From assembly GCF_046098205.1 (NCBI RefSeq), contig NZ_JBJURJ010000002.1, positions 1 through 64,000 on the forward strand: a stretch of DNA of 64,000 bases. Direction: 5' to 3'. The translations under genes were made by a program, and so were the position numbers. Numbering within the stretch: the stretch's first letter is position 1; the number at the start of each line of letters is the position of its first letter. This DNA is from Paenibacillus_AR mesotrionivorans. Lineage in GTDB: Bacteria > Bacillota > Bacilli > Paenibacillales > NBRC-103111. The notes beneath the pieces are model-generated. The model searched no databases, was not told where the DNA came from, and was given only the letters and a program-made list of their open reading frames with translations. Positions 34,701-42,537 of the stretch are shown here, in pieces.

Positions 34701-37688
34701 CGCAGCCAGCCCCGTTCCGCGGTATACCTCGATACCGCCGCCGTCCGGCGAAGCGGCATTGCTGCCGTCCTTGTTCAGCGTCGCCAAGGGGCTGCCGATA
34801 TGAAGCTCATCCGTATTCAGACTTGCCGTTGCTCCGCGCACATCCAGACTTCCGGTAACCGTCAGATTGCCGCCGACAGCCAGATCATGATGGACATCCA
34901 CATCGCCCTCCGCATTGGCGCTTAGGGCCAGGACATCATTCTGCGGGTTATAAAGCTGGCTGTGGATATGAAGGGCATCCGCGTTGGTTCCCTGGATGAG
35001 TTTCTCCCAGGAGCTTCCGCTGGCGATGTTCTCCAGAGCGCCGCCGATGCCAAGCTTCCATTTCCGCTCTGTTTCATTCCAGATCAACCGGGCCTTGGGC
35101 TGGGATTCCCCCCGGTATACCTCCAGTCCGCTTTCACTTACAGGGGAGGTGTCCCCCTCGAACTTGTTAATTTCGATCATATTGGCGGCAACAACAAGAT
35201 CTTCCTTCTCCACGGTGGTGGTTTTGCCCTTGACTGTCAGGTTGCCGTCGATGGTAAGCGAGCCGTCAACCGACACGCTCCCGGCTATATCCGCCCCGTT
35301 ATTAACCGTGAGGGTGCCGAGAACCTCCGCATCCTCCGTAATCTCGATACCGCCGTTCCCCTTTACCGACAATGCCGTGTTTCCCGCGCTGTCATTCAGG
35401 AAGCTGTGGGTATGCAGTCCGTCCCCGGAGGAGGATACACCTCCGGTAAGCACGTCCCAGTTGCTGCCGTAGGCAATATTGGAGAGGCTTGTGCCAAGCC
35501 CCAGCTTCCATCGGCCGGAGGCCTCATCCCATACCAGACGGGCGCTGGGGCTTTTGCTGCCCCGGTATACCTCAATGCTGCCTTCCTTCAGAACGGCGCT
35601 GGTCTCACCTTCATATTTATTCAGCTCGATTTTGCTGCTGCGGACCACCATATCCGTCCGGTCAATAAAGGTGGTTTTGCCCTTCACCGTCAAGTCGCCG
35701 TCAATGGTGGCCGAACCGCCTACCTGAAGACCACCATGCATGGCGGCGCCTCCCGCAACATCCAACGCCCCCTTTACCACCGCATCACCGGAGGCTGTAA
35801 CCTGGCCTTCCTCATTCACCGCAAACACGATTCCGCCGGAGGAGGTGCTAAGCGAGCTGTGCTTGTGGGCCTGCTCCGCAACCCCGCCGCTTGTCAAAGA
35901 GTCCCATTTGCTGCCGTAGGGGATATCCGCCAAGCTGCCCTCTACCCCGATTTTCCACTTCTTATCGGTCTCGTTCCATTCCAGACGGGCCTGGGGATCG
36001 GCGCTGCCCCGGTAAACATTTAATCCGCCCTTGGCTTCAACAGGGGCATCTCCGTCTCCTTTGTTTACCGTAAGGAAGCTGTCGGTTACCTCCTGCTCCA
36101 CCTTCTTAACCAGCACCTCTTCTTCACGGACAATCAGCTTGTTCACGGTTAGGGTTTCCCCGACCATCAGCTCATGGGGAATATGGACATTGCCGTCAAC
36201 GCCGATTTCAAGAGCCAGCTTGCTTCTGTCCTCATTGTGGAACTGTCTGTGGGTATGAAGCGCATCGGCGTTTTGATTGCCACCCGTCAGCTTCTCCCAC
36301 TGCTCCCCGTCGGGAATATCCGTCATTTTGCCGTCTGCGGTGCCGGTTTGCCATTTCTTCGCCGCTTCGTTCCAGGCGATCCGGGCATTAGGCAGCGTAT
36401 CTCCCCGCTTGATCTCCAGGCCGTTATTGCCTGCGATCAGGCTGCGGGCTATGGTCAGCGACTGTTCAATACGGACATCCCCCTGCTCATCCGCAGTCAG
36501 AACCGGGCTCCCGTCGGTCCGGTGAAGCCCGCTGTGCTGATGCAGCTTGTCTGCATTGGCCCCCTGGTGCAGCTTATCCCAATCCCCGCCGTAGGCTACC
36601 GTATGCATCCCGCTGGATAGGTCATCGGGATGGGCTTCCGTGCCGATCTTCCAGGCTTTATCCGTCTCATCCCACAAGAGCTTGGCGCTGGGCCGGTTTT
36701 CCCGGCAAACCTCCAGTCCCCCGCCGCTTTGGGCGCCGGGATTCTTATTCAGGGTGACGGTACTCCCGCTAATAATAACCTGGGGCACATCCAAAGTAGC
36801 CAATCCGCCGCTTACATCAATGCCGTTCTTGGCAGAGAGCGGCCCGGCAATGTCAGCGGAGCCGGTAATCTCCACATCCCCCGCCTGGTTGACCTTCAAG
36901 GCATGTTTGCTGCCTGCCGTAACGGTGAGCTCGCCTTTGATCTCCGCGTTCCCGTAGGTTTCCAGGGAGCCGCTGCGCACCGCACCTGTAAATTCTGTTG
37001 CCGGTGCATGCACGAACAGCTTGCTGCCCTCCTGCCCGCCTTCCTCCTCCGTATTGCTGAGATAGGGCAGGGTTACCTCCTCCTTGGAGCCGATGATCAT
37101 TTTATCCGCCTTGACTGTACTGCCTACCGCTCTTGCCACAATGGGGGTTCCGTCCGTATCCTTATCGTAAATTCCGCCCACCGCCAAGGAGCCGTCCTGG
37201 TTATGCTTCAGGGTAACGCGGGCCAGGATAATATCCTTGCGCGGGTCCTCCGGCTTGGAGGAGCCGGCCTTAATCTCCGACATCTCCCAGATATGGATTT
37301 CGGCTCCGCCGCCCTTGGGCAGATCCTTGTCGGCAAGCACCTCCTTGTAGCGGACAGTAATATAAATCTGATCCGATGTACTGTACCCGGAAAGATCCAC
37401 CAGACGGTCCGGATGAGTGTCGCTGATGAGGATTTCCTGGCTGATCTCCTCCTGATTCTCTTCATCATAGATCCGGTTGAGAGCAAGTCCGGGAGACACC
37501 TCCACCTTCAGCAGATCCGTGGAGGAAGGGGCCGCCTCCACCTTCAGGCCGGAAACCACACCCCAATTGTGAAAGTACCGGTTATGGAGGCGCTGCAGGC
37601 GCTTGTGATGCTGCTGGTCCAGAATCAAATCCTCTTGCTTCAGCAACAGGCCGTCGAAATAATTCATGCGTTTCATATCTTTTGGCAC
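31782..37688 (-). CDS. Very large tail fibre with S74-type intramolecular chaperone C-terminus
   Basis: Probable receptor-binding fibre of the injection system (1968 aa). Residues 1-60 form a baseplate-attachment domain (MNYFDGLLLKQEDLILDQ, LQRLHNRYFHNWGVVSGLKV) shared with the 945-aa fibre. The middle consists of about twelve modules of the type AR-x-x-W-N/D-E-x(5)-W-x-x-G, interleaved with beta-helix repeats (SGKLTV, ISGGLSV) and nine HxH motifs (LHTH, GHTH, DHSH). The last ~110 residues resemble the endosialidase chaperone/peptidase S74 domain (SSRSFKENI, FIAEEVPDSF, coiled coil at the end), which in relatives trimerises the fibre and cleaves itself off. The GTG start has GGAGG nine bases upstream. 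Last gene of the operon. Confidence 0.88.
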   Translation of the reverse strand: MPKDMKRMNYFDGLLLKQEDLILDQQHHKRLQRLHNRYFHNWGVVSGLKVEAAPSSTDLLKVEVSPGLALNRIYDEENQEEISQEILISDTHPDRLVDLSGYSTSDQIYITVRYKEVLADKDLPKGGGAEIHIWEMSEIKAGSSKPEDPRKDIILARVTLKHNQDGSLAVGGIYDKDTDGTPIVARAVGSTVKADKMIIGSKEEVTLPYLSNTEEEGGQEGSKLFVHAPATEFTGAVRSGSLETYGNAEIKGELTVTAGSKHALKVNQAGDVEITGSADIAGPLSAKNGIDVSGGLATLDVPQVIISGSTVTLNKNPGAQSGGGLEVCRENRPSAKLLWDETDKAWKIGTEAHPDDLSSGMHTVAYGGDWDKLHQGANADKLHQHSGLHRTDGSPVLTADEQGDVRIEQSLTIARSLIAGNNGLEIKRGDTLPNARIAWNEAAKKWQTGTADGKMTDIPDGEQWEKLTGGNQNADALHTHRQFHNEDRSKLALEIGVDGNVHIPHELMVGETLTVNKLIVREEEVLVKKVEQEVTDSFLTVNKGDGDAPVEAKGGLNVYRGSADPQARLEWNETDKKWKIGVEGSLADIPYGSKWDSLTSGGVAEQAHKHSSLSTSSGGIVFAVNEEGQVTASGDAVVKGALDVAGGAAMHGGLQVGGSATIDGDLTVKGKTTFIDRTDMVVRSSKIELNKYEGETSAVLKEGSIEVYRGSKSPSARLVWDEASGRWKLGLGTSLSNIAYGSNWDVLTGGVSSSGDGLHTHSFLNDSAGNTALSVKGNGGIEITEDAEVLGTLTVNNGADIAGSVSVDGSLTIDGNLTVKGKTTTVEKEDLVVAANMIEINKFEGDTSPVSESGLEVYRGESQPKARLIWNETERKWKLGIGGALENIASGSSWEKLIQGTNADALHIHSQLYNPQNDVLALSANAEGDVDVHHDLAVGGNLTVTGSLDVRGATASLNTDELHIGSPLATLNKDGSNAASPDGGGIEVYRGTGLAAARLVWNEAKGQWQMGTADKLAVFMADKDGNVTAAGGLQAAKADIKGAVSAASAAIAGTLSVGDGLEVPQGTETKAQIKWVKDRWKLGTADKTVLSLTRSGRMGIGTDNPTEALDVAGKALFRTETEVAGAATFSGAVTAQQEATFNGAAAFNKTVQAADVSVSEKLTIAGRLITSRFEAPRGQDDKGKELPTAKIEWDNDKGVWFYGDGVTRSELGTPRGGQNKLYNELADTIAICADKEGKVGIGTIAPLALLDVRTPADTVALGVTKDGNVGIGTAAPKNRLDVQGAASISGKLEVQGAASVNGKLETGTAEIKGPAVMKGSASVEGQLTAGSALISKDLTVAGNLTVNGDVVTINTTTLEVEDNIIRVNKYEPRATPLENDGGLEVYRGGTELPAQMVWSEAGRQWVAGVSDHLQALEFKGHTHPEFTGLSGLTSAISIDAGNIGIGNPAPAAKLDVSGDARISGKVTAAEGIFSTSLTALSANVSGSFTAKDAAFGGSAVFSQGITTDRGTKPKARIVWNETVEEWQVGVEGSLRQLSYSGHTHQELSDISGALKVKDGNIGIGTSAPAAKLDVSGNAAVSGKLTVNEVAVVTALTVKDASVSSLLTAKDAAFSGSASFSQGITTVRGAKPKARFVWDETLGEWQAGVEGSLRQLSYSGHTHQELTDLSGALKIKDGNLGIGTSAPAVKLDVSGDAAVSGKLTVQEAAVATVLTVKDAFVSSLLTAKDAAFNGTFTAKDATISGILIVQDAEISGGLSVANAAVSGDLVAKDAVITGHLAVNHGLETLRGSDPKACLAWDETEGEWLAGVEGELKPFAYKDHSHEKLAELAGAITVDSAQNVGIGKEASEDFKLDVEGNMRAANFSQTSSRSFKENISGLPAKRALELLGKLKPVTFQYLKDSAKRENIGFIAEEVPDSFTTADGKSVVLMDIIGVLTSVVKKQQNDAADMQRQLKALQKQVAGLTAI

Positions 37689-37722
37689 AATGTCATTCCT
37701 CCCGCTTCTTCGTACTATGGAG

Positions 37723-37814
37723 CTGTCAGGAAATTAGTACCCGCTTTTGTTGAGGAAATCTCCACGGTGTTGGGAGTTTTCTCAGCAAATTAGCGGTACT
37801 TTATTTCGTGACAG
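37723..37814. repeat. 92-bp imperfect palindrome between fibre genes (MITE-like)
   Basis: Outer arms CTGTCA and TGACAG, inner AGTACCCGCT/AGCGGTACT and TTGAGGAAATCTCC/GGGAGTTTTCTCA pair over most of the length. No ORF lies inside. It fills most of the 163-bp gap within the operon. It could be a miniature mobile element or an RNA hairpin that lowers read-through into the large fibre gene. Confidence 0.65.
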
Positions 37815-37851
37815 TCTCTAAGTGCTGCTCCCTGCCGGCTGTACCGGGGAC

Positions 37852-38031
37852 TTATTGCGCGTCCTCTTCTCCACGGGCCAAAAGCTCCTCCAGAACCTGG
37901 ATGGCGCCGGTGATGCGTGTAACCGTATAACCGAGATTATTGCGCTTCTCCTCCAGCTCCTGCAGCATTTGATGCCCGGTCTCCAGCTCCGCCTTCAGTT
38001 CCTCCATACGCGCTTGCAATTGTTGTTTCAT
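37852..38031 (-). CDS. Small coiled-coil protein (59 aa) between the two fibre genes
   Basis: ATG 38031 is preceded by GGAGG eight bases upstream. The product starts MKQQLQARMEELKAELETG and is almost entirely heptad-like (LQEL, LEEK), followed by TVTRITGAIQVLEELLARGEEDAQ. It is very acidic and has no membrane segment. It lies 19 bp after the 945-aa fibre gene. Similar short coiled-coil ORFs occur with tail-fibre genes as assembly helpers or trimer adaptors, but I do not recognise a named family, so function is unknown. Confidence 0.7.
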   Translation of the reverse strand: MKQQLQARMEELKAELETGHQMLQELEEKRNNLGYTVTRITGAIQVLEELLARGEEDAQ

Positions 38032-38050
38032 GGTTGGTTCCTCCTATTAA

Positions 38051-40888
38051 TCAGGCGCCCTGCAGGGCCGCGATTTGTTTTTGCATCCGGTTGAGTGCTT
38101 TTTGCTGGTCCTTCAGCACACTGGTGAGAACCGCAATGATGTCCATGGCGCCAACGGCACGCTGATCGGGATCAGCCAGCACCGCAGGAACCTCCTCCGC
38201 CACAAAACCCAGAGTGCGCTCCTTGGTGCTTTCCTTATATTTGAACGAGACCGGATTCAGCCCGTCCAGAAGCTGCTTCGCCTCCTTGACGGACAGATCC
38301 GCAATGTTATCCTTAATCTCACGGGAGGAGGACCAGTACATGCCGTTGGCGTAAACGCCGCCGCTGGCATGAATGTAGATGCGGTCGCCGCTGTCATTGG
38401 TGACGCCGATATCCAGAACGCAATTTTCGCCGCTGGTCGGGTAATATTTGATGTATGCGGAATCTCCCCATCCGCCGCCGGGATCGGACGGAAATATAAT
38501 GCCGTTATTGCCGCTGCCTGCGCTGGGGGTAAGCGCCCCCCGGACCTCCAGGCCGCTGTGGACGGAGGCATACGACCAGTCGTTGCCATAGTTCAGCACC
38601 AGATGGCTCCCGTTGTCCACCAGGGCCCGGCCCGGGCTGCCTCTGCGGGTGGAATAGCCGATGCAGAAATCCGCGCACCGCACATCCGCCCTGAAGCTAT
38701 CCGCCACGTCCAGCTTCTTGAAGCGTCCGTCGAAGTTCAGAACGGCCGCCTTGATGGTGCCGTTAATCTGCAGGTCACCGCTGATCAGCGCTCCTCCGTT
38801 GACCTTCAGGAACCCGTTCACATCCAGCTCATCCCAGACCGAGACCCTTCTCCTGCCGCCGGCGGAGGTATTGCCTACGATCATCAGAGACTTGTACACG
38901 CCATTGTCGTTGCTGATCTCCGCCTGGTTGGGCGCCTGGTCAGGAAAGCCCTGCCAGTTAGAGGTGAACCGGACCGGATTCTGGCCGGCTCCGGTGAGAA
39001 TCCTTAACCCTCCTGCTACCTCCAGCTTATCCCGTGGAGTGAGTGTACTGATCCCCACATTGCCGGAGGCATTCAACGAGATATGGTCATTGGCGTCATT
39101 GGAGGTTCCGATCTCCAGCGTACAATCCTCCCCTGTACGGGGGAAGTACTTGATCCAGGCCAGGTCCCCGGAACCGCCACCGGGGTCTCCCGGGAAGAGG
39201 ATGCCGTTATGCTCGCCCCGGCCCACACTGGGGATAATTTCCTGGGAGGCCTGCATTTTTCCGTTCACATACAAGAACCCGTTGACATCCAGCCGGTCCC
39301 ACACTGCCACCTTGCGTCCTTGCCCGGCAGATTGGTTGCCCACCAGCATAAGCGCTTTGTGGTAGGAGGTGTCGTTGCAGATTTCGGCCCCATTGATCTT
39401 ATCGTCCGGGAATGCGCTCCAAACGGAGGTGAAGCGCAGCGGATTCTTGCCGCTCAGAATCTTCAGGCTGCCGTCCACATCCAGATTATCCTCCAGAGGC
39501 TTACGGGGACCGATTCCCACATTCCCGGAGCTGCTCCAGGAGACCACCGCCTTATCCACCTGGACACCGTTGGCCAAATCCCGGGTACCCAGCACACCGC
39601 CCCCGCTTCCAAAAAGAACCGGCCCCTCCACCTCGGCATTGGCGAAGGCCTTGCCCTTGCCGAACCAGGCCAGCCCGTGCCGGCTGTCCACCGTAGTGCG
39701 GTTGGCCGCCTTCAGCCAAACTGTCTTGTCATCCTTGATGGCCAGATCGCTGTCGCTGTACAGCCTGCCGTCCTCATTAAACCCCAGGGAGCCCCCGTTC
39801 GTGCCGGACAGATTGCCGTGTTTGTGCAGAGAATCCGCTAAACCGCCTGCGATCAGACTGTCCCAGCCGTCACCGTAAGCAATTTTCTTCAAATCATTGC
39901 CAAGCCCGGCCTTGAAGCATTGCTCATTCTCCACCCATACGATTCTGGCGTCATTGGCGCCCCCATCTCCGCGGTATACCTCCAGCCCCCCGTCTTTGGG
40001 TCCGGAGAACTCACCATTCTCATCCGGGCTGTTGACCTCCACGAAGCTGTTCATGATCCGCAGCTCACTTTGGGATTTGTCCTTGCTTTGCATGTACAGC
40101 TCACCCATCAGCGTCACGTCCTGGGCGATATGGACATCCCCCGTAAAATAGGTGACTGGTGCATCAACCTGCAGGATTTGTCCGCCCTGCAGCGTATAAA
40201 TGGAAGGCATAGAGCCAAGGGACTCTTCGTTTTGAGCCATATCCTCCATGGCATCATCGCTTTTGGCCTTCATCACCAGCCGCTCCGTCACCAGCTTCTT
40301 GCCGGCCGCGCCTGCATACACCCGCAGGGGAGTCCGTTTGGCGTCGATGCCGTAATCAAAGATGCAGTCACTGTCGATGACCGTGCTTGAACCGTCATTC
40401 CTCGGAACAATCCGGGCCAGCACAATATACCTGGAGGGCTCCTCCGGCAGCTGATTGCTGTGGCTTATGCGGCCCCGCTCCCAGATATGGATTTCCTCCC
40501 CCTGCCCCCGTTCGTTATTGCGGTCTGCCTTCACTTCCTCATAGCTGACCATGATGTAAATGGATTCATTGGCATTGTACTCGGACAGATCCACAGGATT
40601 GTCCGGATGCCCTTCGTAGATCAGGATTTCCTGGCTGACGCTTTCACTCTTTTTGGTTGCTGCATCCGTCAGCACCACCTGGTTCAGCGCAACTCCCTCC
40701 TGAACCTTCACCTTCATGCTCTCTCCCGCCACCGGCACCACCTTCAGGCCGCAGACAATCCCCCATGTGTGGAGATAACGGTTATGAAGCCGCTGCAGCC
40801 TCAGGTAAAAATCCTGATCCAGGCTGTAATCCTCCGCATTCAGGAAGAGCCCGTCAAAGTACCGCATTCTTGAAAGTTCTTTTCCCAT
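38051..40888 (-). CDS. Tail fibre with S74-type chaperone C-terminus (second, shorter fibre)
   Basis: Paralogue of the 1968-aa fibre (945 aa from ATG 40888, which has GGGAGG nine bases upstream; an ATG at 40897 touches the ribosome site). The N-terminal attachment domain reads MRYFDGLFLNAEDYSLDQ with LQRLHNRYLHTWGIVCGLKV. The middle has one ARIVW module, one HKH motif and beta-rich repeats resembling phage fibre shafts (SGNVGIGPRKPLEDNLDVDG and SGNVGISTLTPRDKLEVAGG). The end shows SSREIKDNIADLS, then FVAEEVPAVLADPD and a terminal coiled coil, as in S74 chaperone domains. It likely forms a trimer at the baseplate. Confidence 0.87.
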   Translation of the reverse strand: MGKELSRMRYFDGLFLNAEDYSLDQDFYLRLQRLHNRYLHTWGIVCGLKVVPVAGESMKVKVQEGVALNQVVLTDAATKKSESVSQEILIYEGHPDNPVDLSEYNANESIYIMVSYEEVKADRNNERGQGEEIHIWERGRISHSNQLPEEPSRYIVLARIVPRNDGSSTVIDSDCIFDYGIDAKRTPLRVYAGAAGKKLVTERLVMKAKSDDAMEDMAQNEESLGSMPSIYTLQGGQILQVDAPVTYFTGDVHIAQDVTLMGELYMQSKDKSQSELRIMNSFVEVNSPDENGEFSGPKDGGLEVYRGDGGANDARIVWVENEQCFKAGLGNDLKKIAYGDGWDSLIAGGLADSLHKHGNLSGTNGGSLGFNEDGRLYSDSDLAIKDDKTVWLKAANRTTVDSRHGLAWFGKGKAFANAEVEGPVLFGSGGGVLGTRDLANGVQVDKAVVSWSSSGNVGIGPRKPLEDNLDVDGSLKILSGKNPLRFTSVWSAFPDDKINGAEICNDTSYHKALMLVGNQSAGQGRKVAVWDRLDVNGFLYVNGKMQASQEIIPSVGRGEHNGILFPGDPGGGSGDLAWIKYFPRTGEDCTLEIGTSNDANDHISLNASGNVGISTLTPRDKLEVAGGLRILTGAGQNPVRFTSNWQGFPDQAPNQAEISNDNGVYKSLMIVGNTSAGGRRRVSVWDELDVNGFLKVNGGALISGDLQINGTIKAAVLNFDGRFKKLDVADSFRADVRCADFCIGYSTRRGSPGRALVDNGSHLVLNYGNDWSYASVHSGLEVRGALTPSAGSGNNGIIFPSDPGGGWGDSAYIKYYPTSGENCVLDIGVTNDSGDRIYIHASGGVYANGMYWSSSREIKDNIADLSVKEAKQLLDGLNPVSFKYKESTKERTLGFVAEEVPAVLADPDQRAVGAMDIIAVLTSVLKDQQKALNRMQKQIAALQGA

Positions 40889-40918
40889 GTCTTGCATCCT
40901 CCCGATATCTGACAGAAT

Positions 40919-41668
40919 CTATTTCTCGGCCATACCGCCAAGCAGGGTTTCCATGCCGACACGCCCATAAACGCCAACGCGCATTTGCGGCACCTCAATG
41001 TTCAGGCTGAAATTGGTGTAGAAGGGGCTTTCCTTCCGGATAACCTCCCGGATGATCTGAGCCTTCCTGTTCAGCATGGTTCTCGTAGGGCTGGGAAGCA
41101 GCACATGCACCGAAAAATAGCTGGAATTCGCCGCCCCCACCATGGTGTTTATGCCGGCACGCCGGTTCATCCCACAGCGGATCGGTTCCTCATAGCTGCA
41201 AATTTCAATTTCCGCCTCCGGTCCTGCATACACCTGCACATAATCCTTCAGCCCCGCAAGTGTGCCCCGCTTCTTGTACAGCTGGACAGCCGTTCCGATC
41301 AAATGGCGGTTAACCGAGTCCCGGGCTTCTGGAAGAGGGAGAAGCTGCAGAGGAGCCAGCTCCTTCTCCCGCTTATCTGCCTCACCCTCATATTCCACCC
41401 CCTCCTCCAGCTCCAGACCCACCCAGCCTGCCAGCCAGTCCAGAAGCTGCGGCGGTGTATAATCCGGGTCCAAATAACCGTGGAACCCGTCCAGCAATGC
41501 CTCCACACCTGCGTTTTCCACGCCGGATGCCCCGTTGTTCCCGGAGAGCATCGCCTCGAAGGCCTGCAAAAACCGGCCGAGAAAAAAATCCTCGTCGGAT
41601 TGGCCCGACTTTTGCTGATATATCCTTGGAAGGTATGCAACATAACCGGAATGATTGGATATACTCAT
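40919..41668 (-). CDS. Tail protein I-like baseplate component (TIGR02242 type)
   Basis: Predicted adaptor between baseplate wedge and fibres, comparable to phage P2 gpI. Visible features: YVAYLPRIYQQ at the N-terminus, then FLQAFEAMLSG, a conserved LDPDYTPPQLLDWLAGWVGLEL block, and RHLIGTAVQLYKKRGTLAGLKDYV, which is diagnostic for the family. Length 249 aa. Its start overlaps the stop of the upstream gpJ-like gene by 4 bp, indicating coupled translation, and it lies 30 bp before the fibre gene. Confidence 0.9.
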   Translation of the reverse strand: MSISNHSGYVAYLPRIYQQKSGQSDEDFFLGRFLQAFEAMLSGNNGASGVENAGVEALLDGFHGYLDPDYTPPQLLDWLAGWVGLELEEGVEYEGEADKREKELAPLQLLPLPEARDSVNRHLIGTAVQLYKKRGTLAGLKDYVQVYAGPEAEIEICSYEEPIRCGMNRRAGINTMVGAANSSYFSVHVLLPSPTRTMLNRKAQIIREVIRKESPFYTNFSLNIEVPQMRVGVYGRVGMETLLGGMAEK

Positions 41669-42537
41669 GCTTCCACCTCAACCTTCAGCTCCTTCAGCCG
41701 GAACATCTGGTGCGGCAGCAGCTCCGGTGAATCCAGCGTAATACCCGTGACATGGTTAATTCCGTTAATGGCCTCTACCAGATGATACAGATCAGAGGAA
41801 TAAAGCCTTCTTCCGGGCGGCCACCCCTTGCCCTCTCCGCCGCCTGACACGGGATCAAGAAAGGAGATAACGTTTTTTTCCACGGTGCTTGCAATTCCCT
41901 TATCCTGGGCGGATACGGTCATTTCAAGATGAACGTCCAGGTATTCGGGCTCCACAACATGGACTCGTGTTGTCACCAGCTTGCGGGCATCCAGATATGA
42001 CTTCACCGCCTGCTTCATATCCGGCAGCTCCCGCATGAGCTCACGCTGGTTTTGTGTGTTCACCACAAGAATAACGGAAACATGTCCGAAAACCGTCTTC
42101 GTTTCGCCTGTGCTGTCCTCCATATCCGTATTGATCAGACAGATGGTCCGGTACGCCAGATCAGGATACTTGTTCTGTATACCGGGAAACCCCATGAGCG
42201 CCTGTCCGGCCAAAAGCTCATAATCGGCAGCCGTTACAGCTCTGGTGCATTCCGAGAACTGCTTCGCCCCCCGGTTCATGCCGGAGGCCAGCTCCTCCTC
42301 CTTGTCCAGGGTGATGCCCAAGAGCTTCAGAAACCGGAGCTGGTTCTCCTCCGTCACCTGGTCCACCCGGTAAAGCACCATTTCGCTAAACCAGGCCAAC
42401 AGCTCTACCAGCGTAATGCCGGGGTCAGACGGATTATAGTTGGTCCATTCCGGATCATAGACCGGAATCAGAGCCTTGGCATCGGCCACCAGATCATGAA
42501 ATCCAATGTCGTCCAGATCAGGTATCACCAGCGGCAT
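41665..42537 (-). CDS. Short baseplate J-like protein
   Basis: Wedge protein of the baseplate (290 aa). It starts with DLDDIGFHDLVADAKALIPVY followed by the gpJ-like block WTNYNPSDPGITLVELLAWFSEMVLYRVDQV, and a tail region rich in beta strands (VHVVEPEYLDVHLEMTVSAQ and the C-terminal INGINHVTGITLDSPE). It overlaps the larger gpJ-like gene by 20 bp. Two gpJ-like proteins in series are the usual pair in Afp/PVC-type systems (Afp11 and Afp12). Confidence 0.85.
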   Translation of the reverse strand: MPLVIPDLDDIGFHDLVADAKALIPVYDPEWTNYNPSDPGITLVELLAWFSEMVLYRVDQVTEENQLRFLKLLGITLDKEEELASGMNRGAKQFSECTRAVTAADYELLAGQALMGFPGIQNKYPDLAYRTICLINTDMEDSTGETKTVFGHVSVILVVNTQNQRELMRELPDMKQAVKSYLDARKLVTTRVHVVEPEYLDVHLEMTVSAQDKGIASTVEKNVISFLDPVSGGGEGKGWPPGRRLYSSDLYHLVEAINGINHVTGITLDSPELLPHQMFRLKELKVEVEA

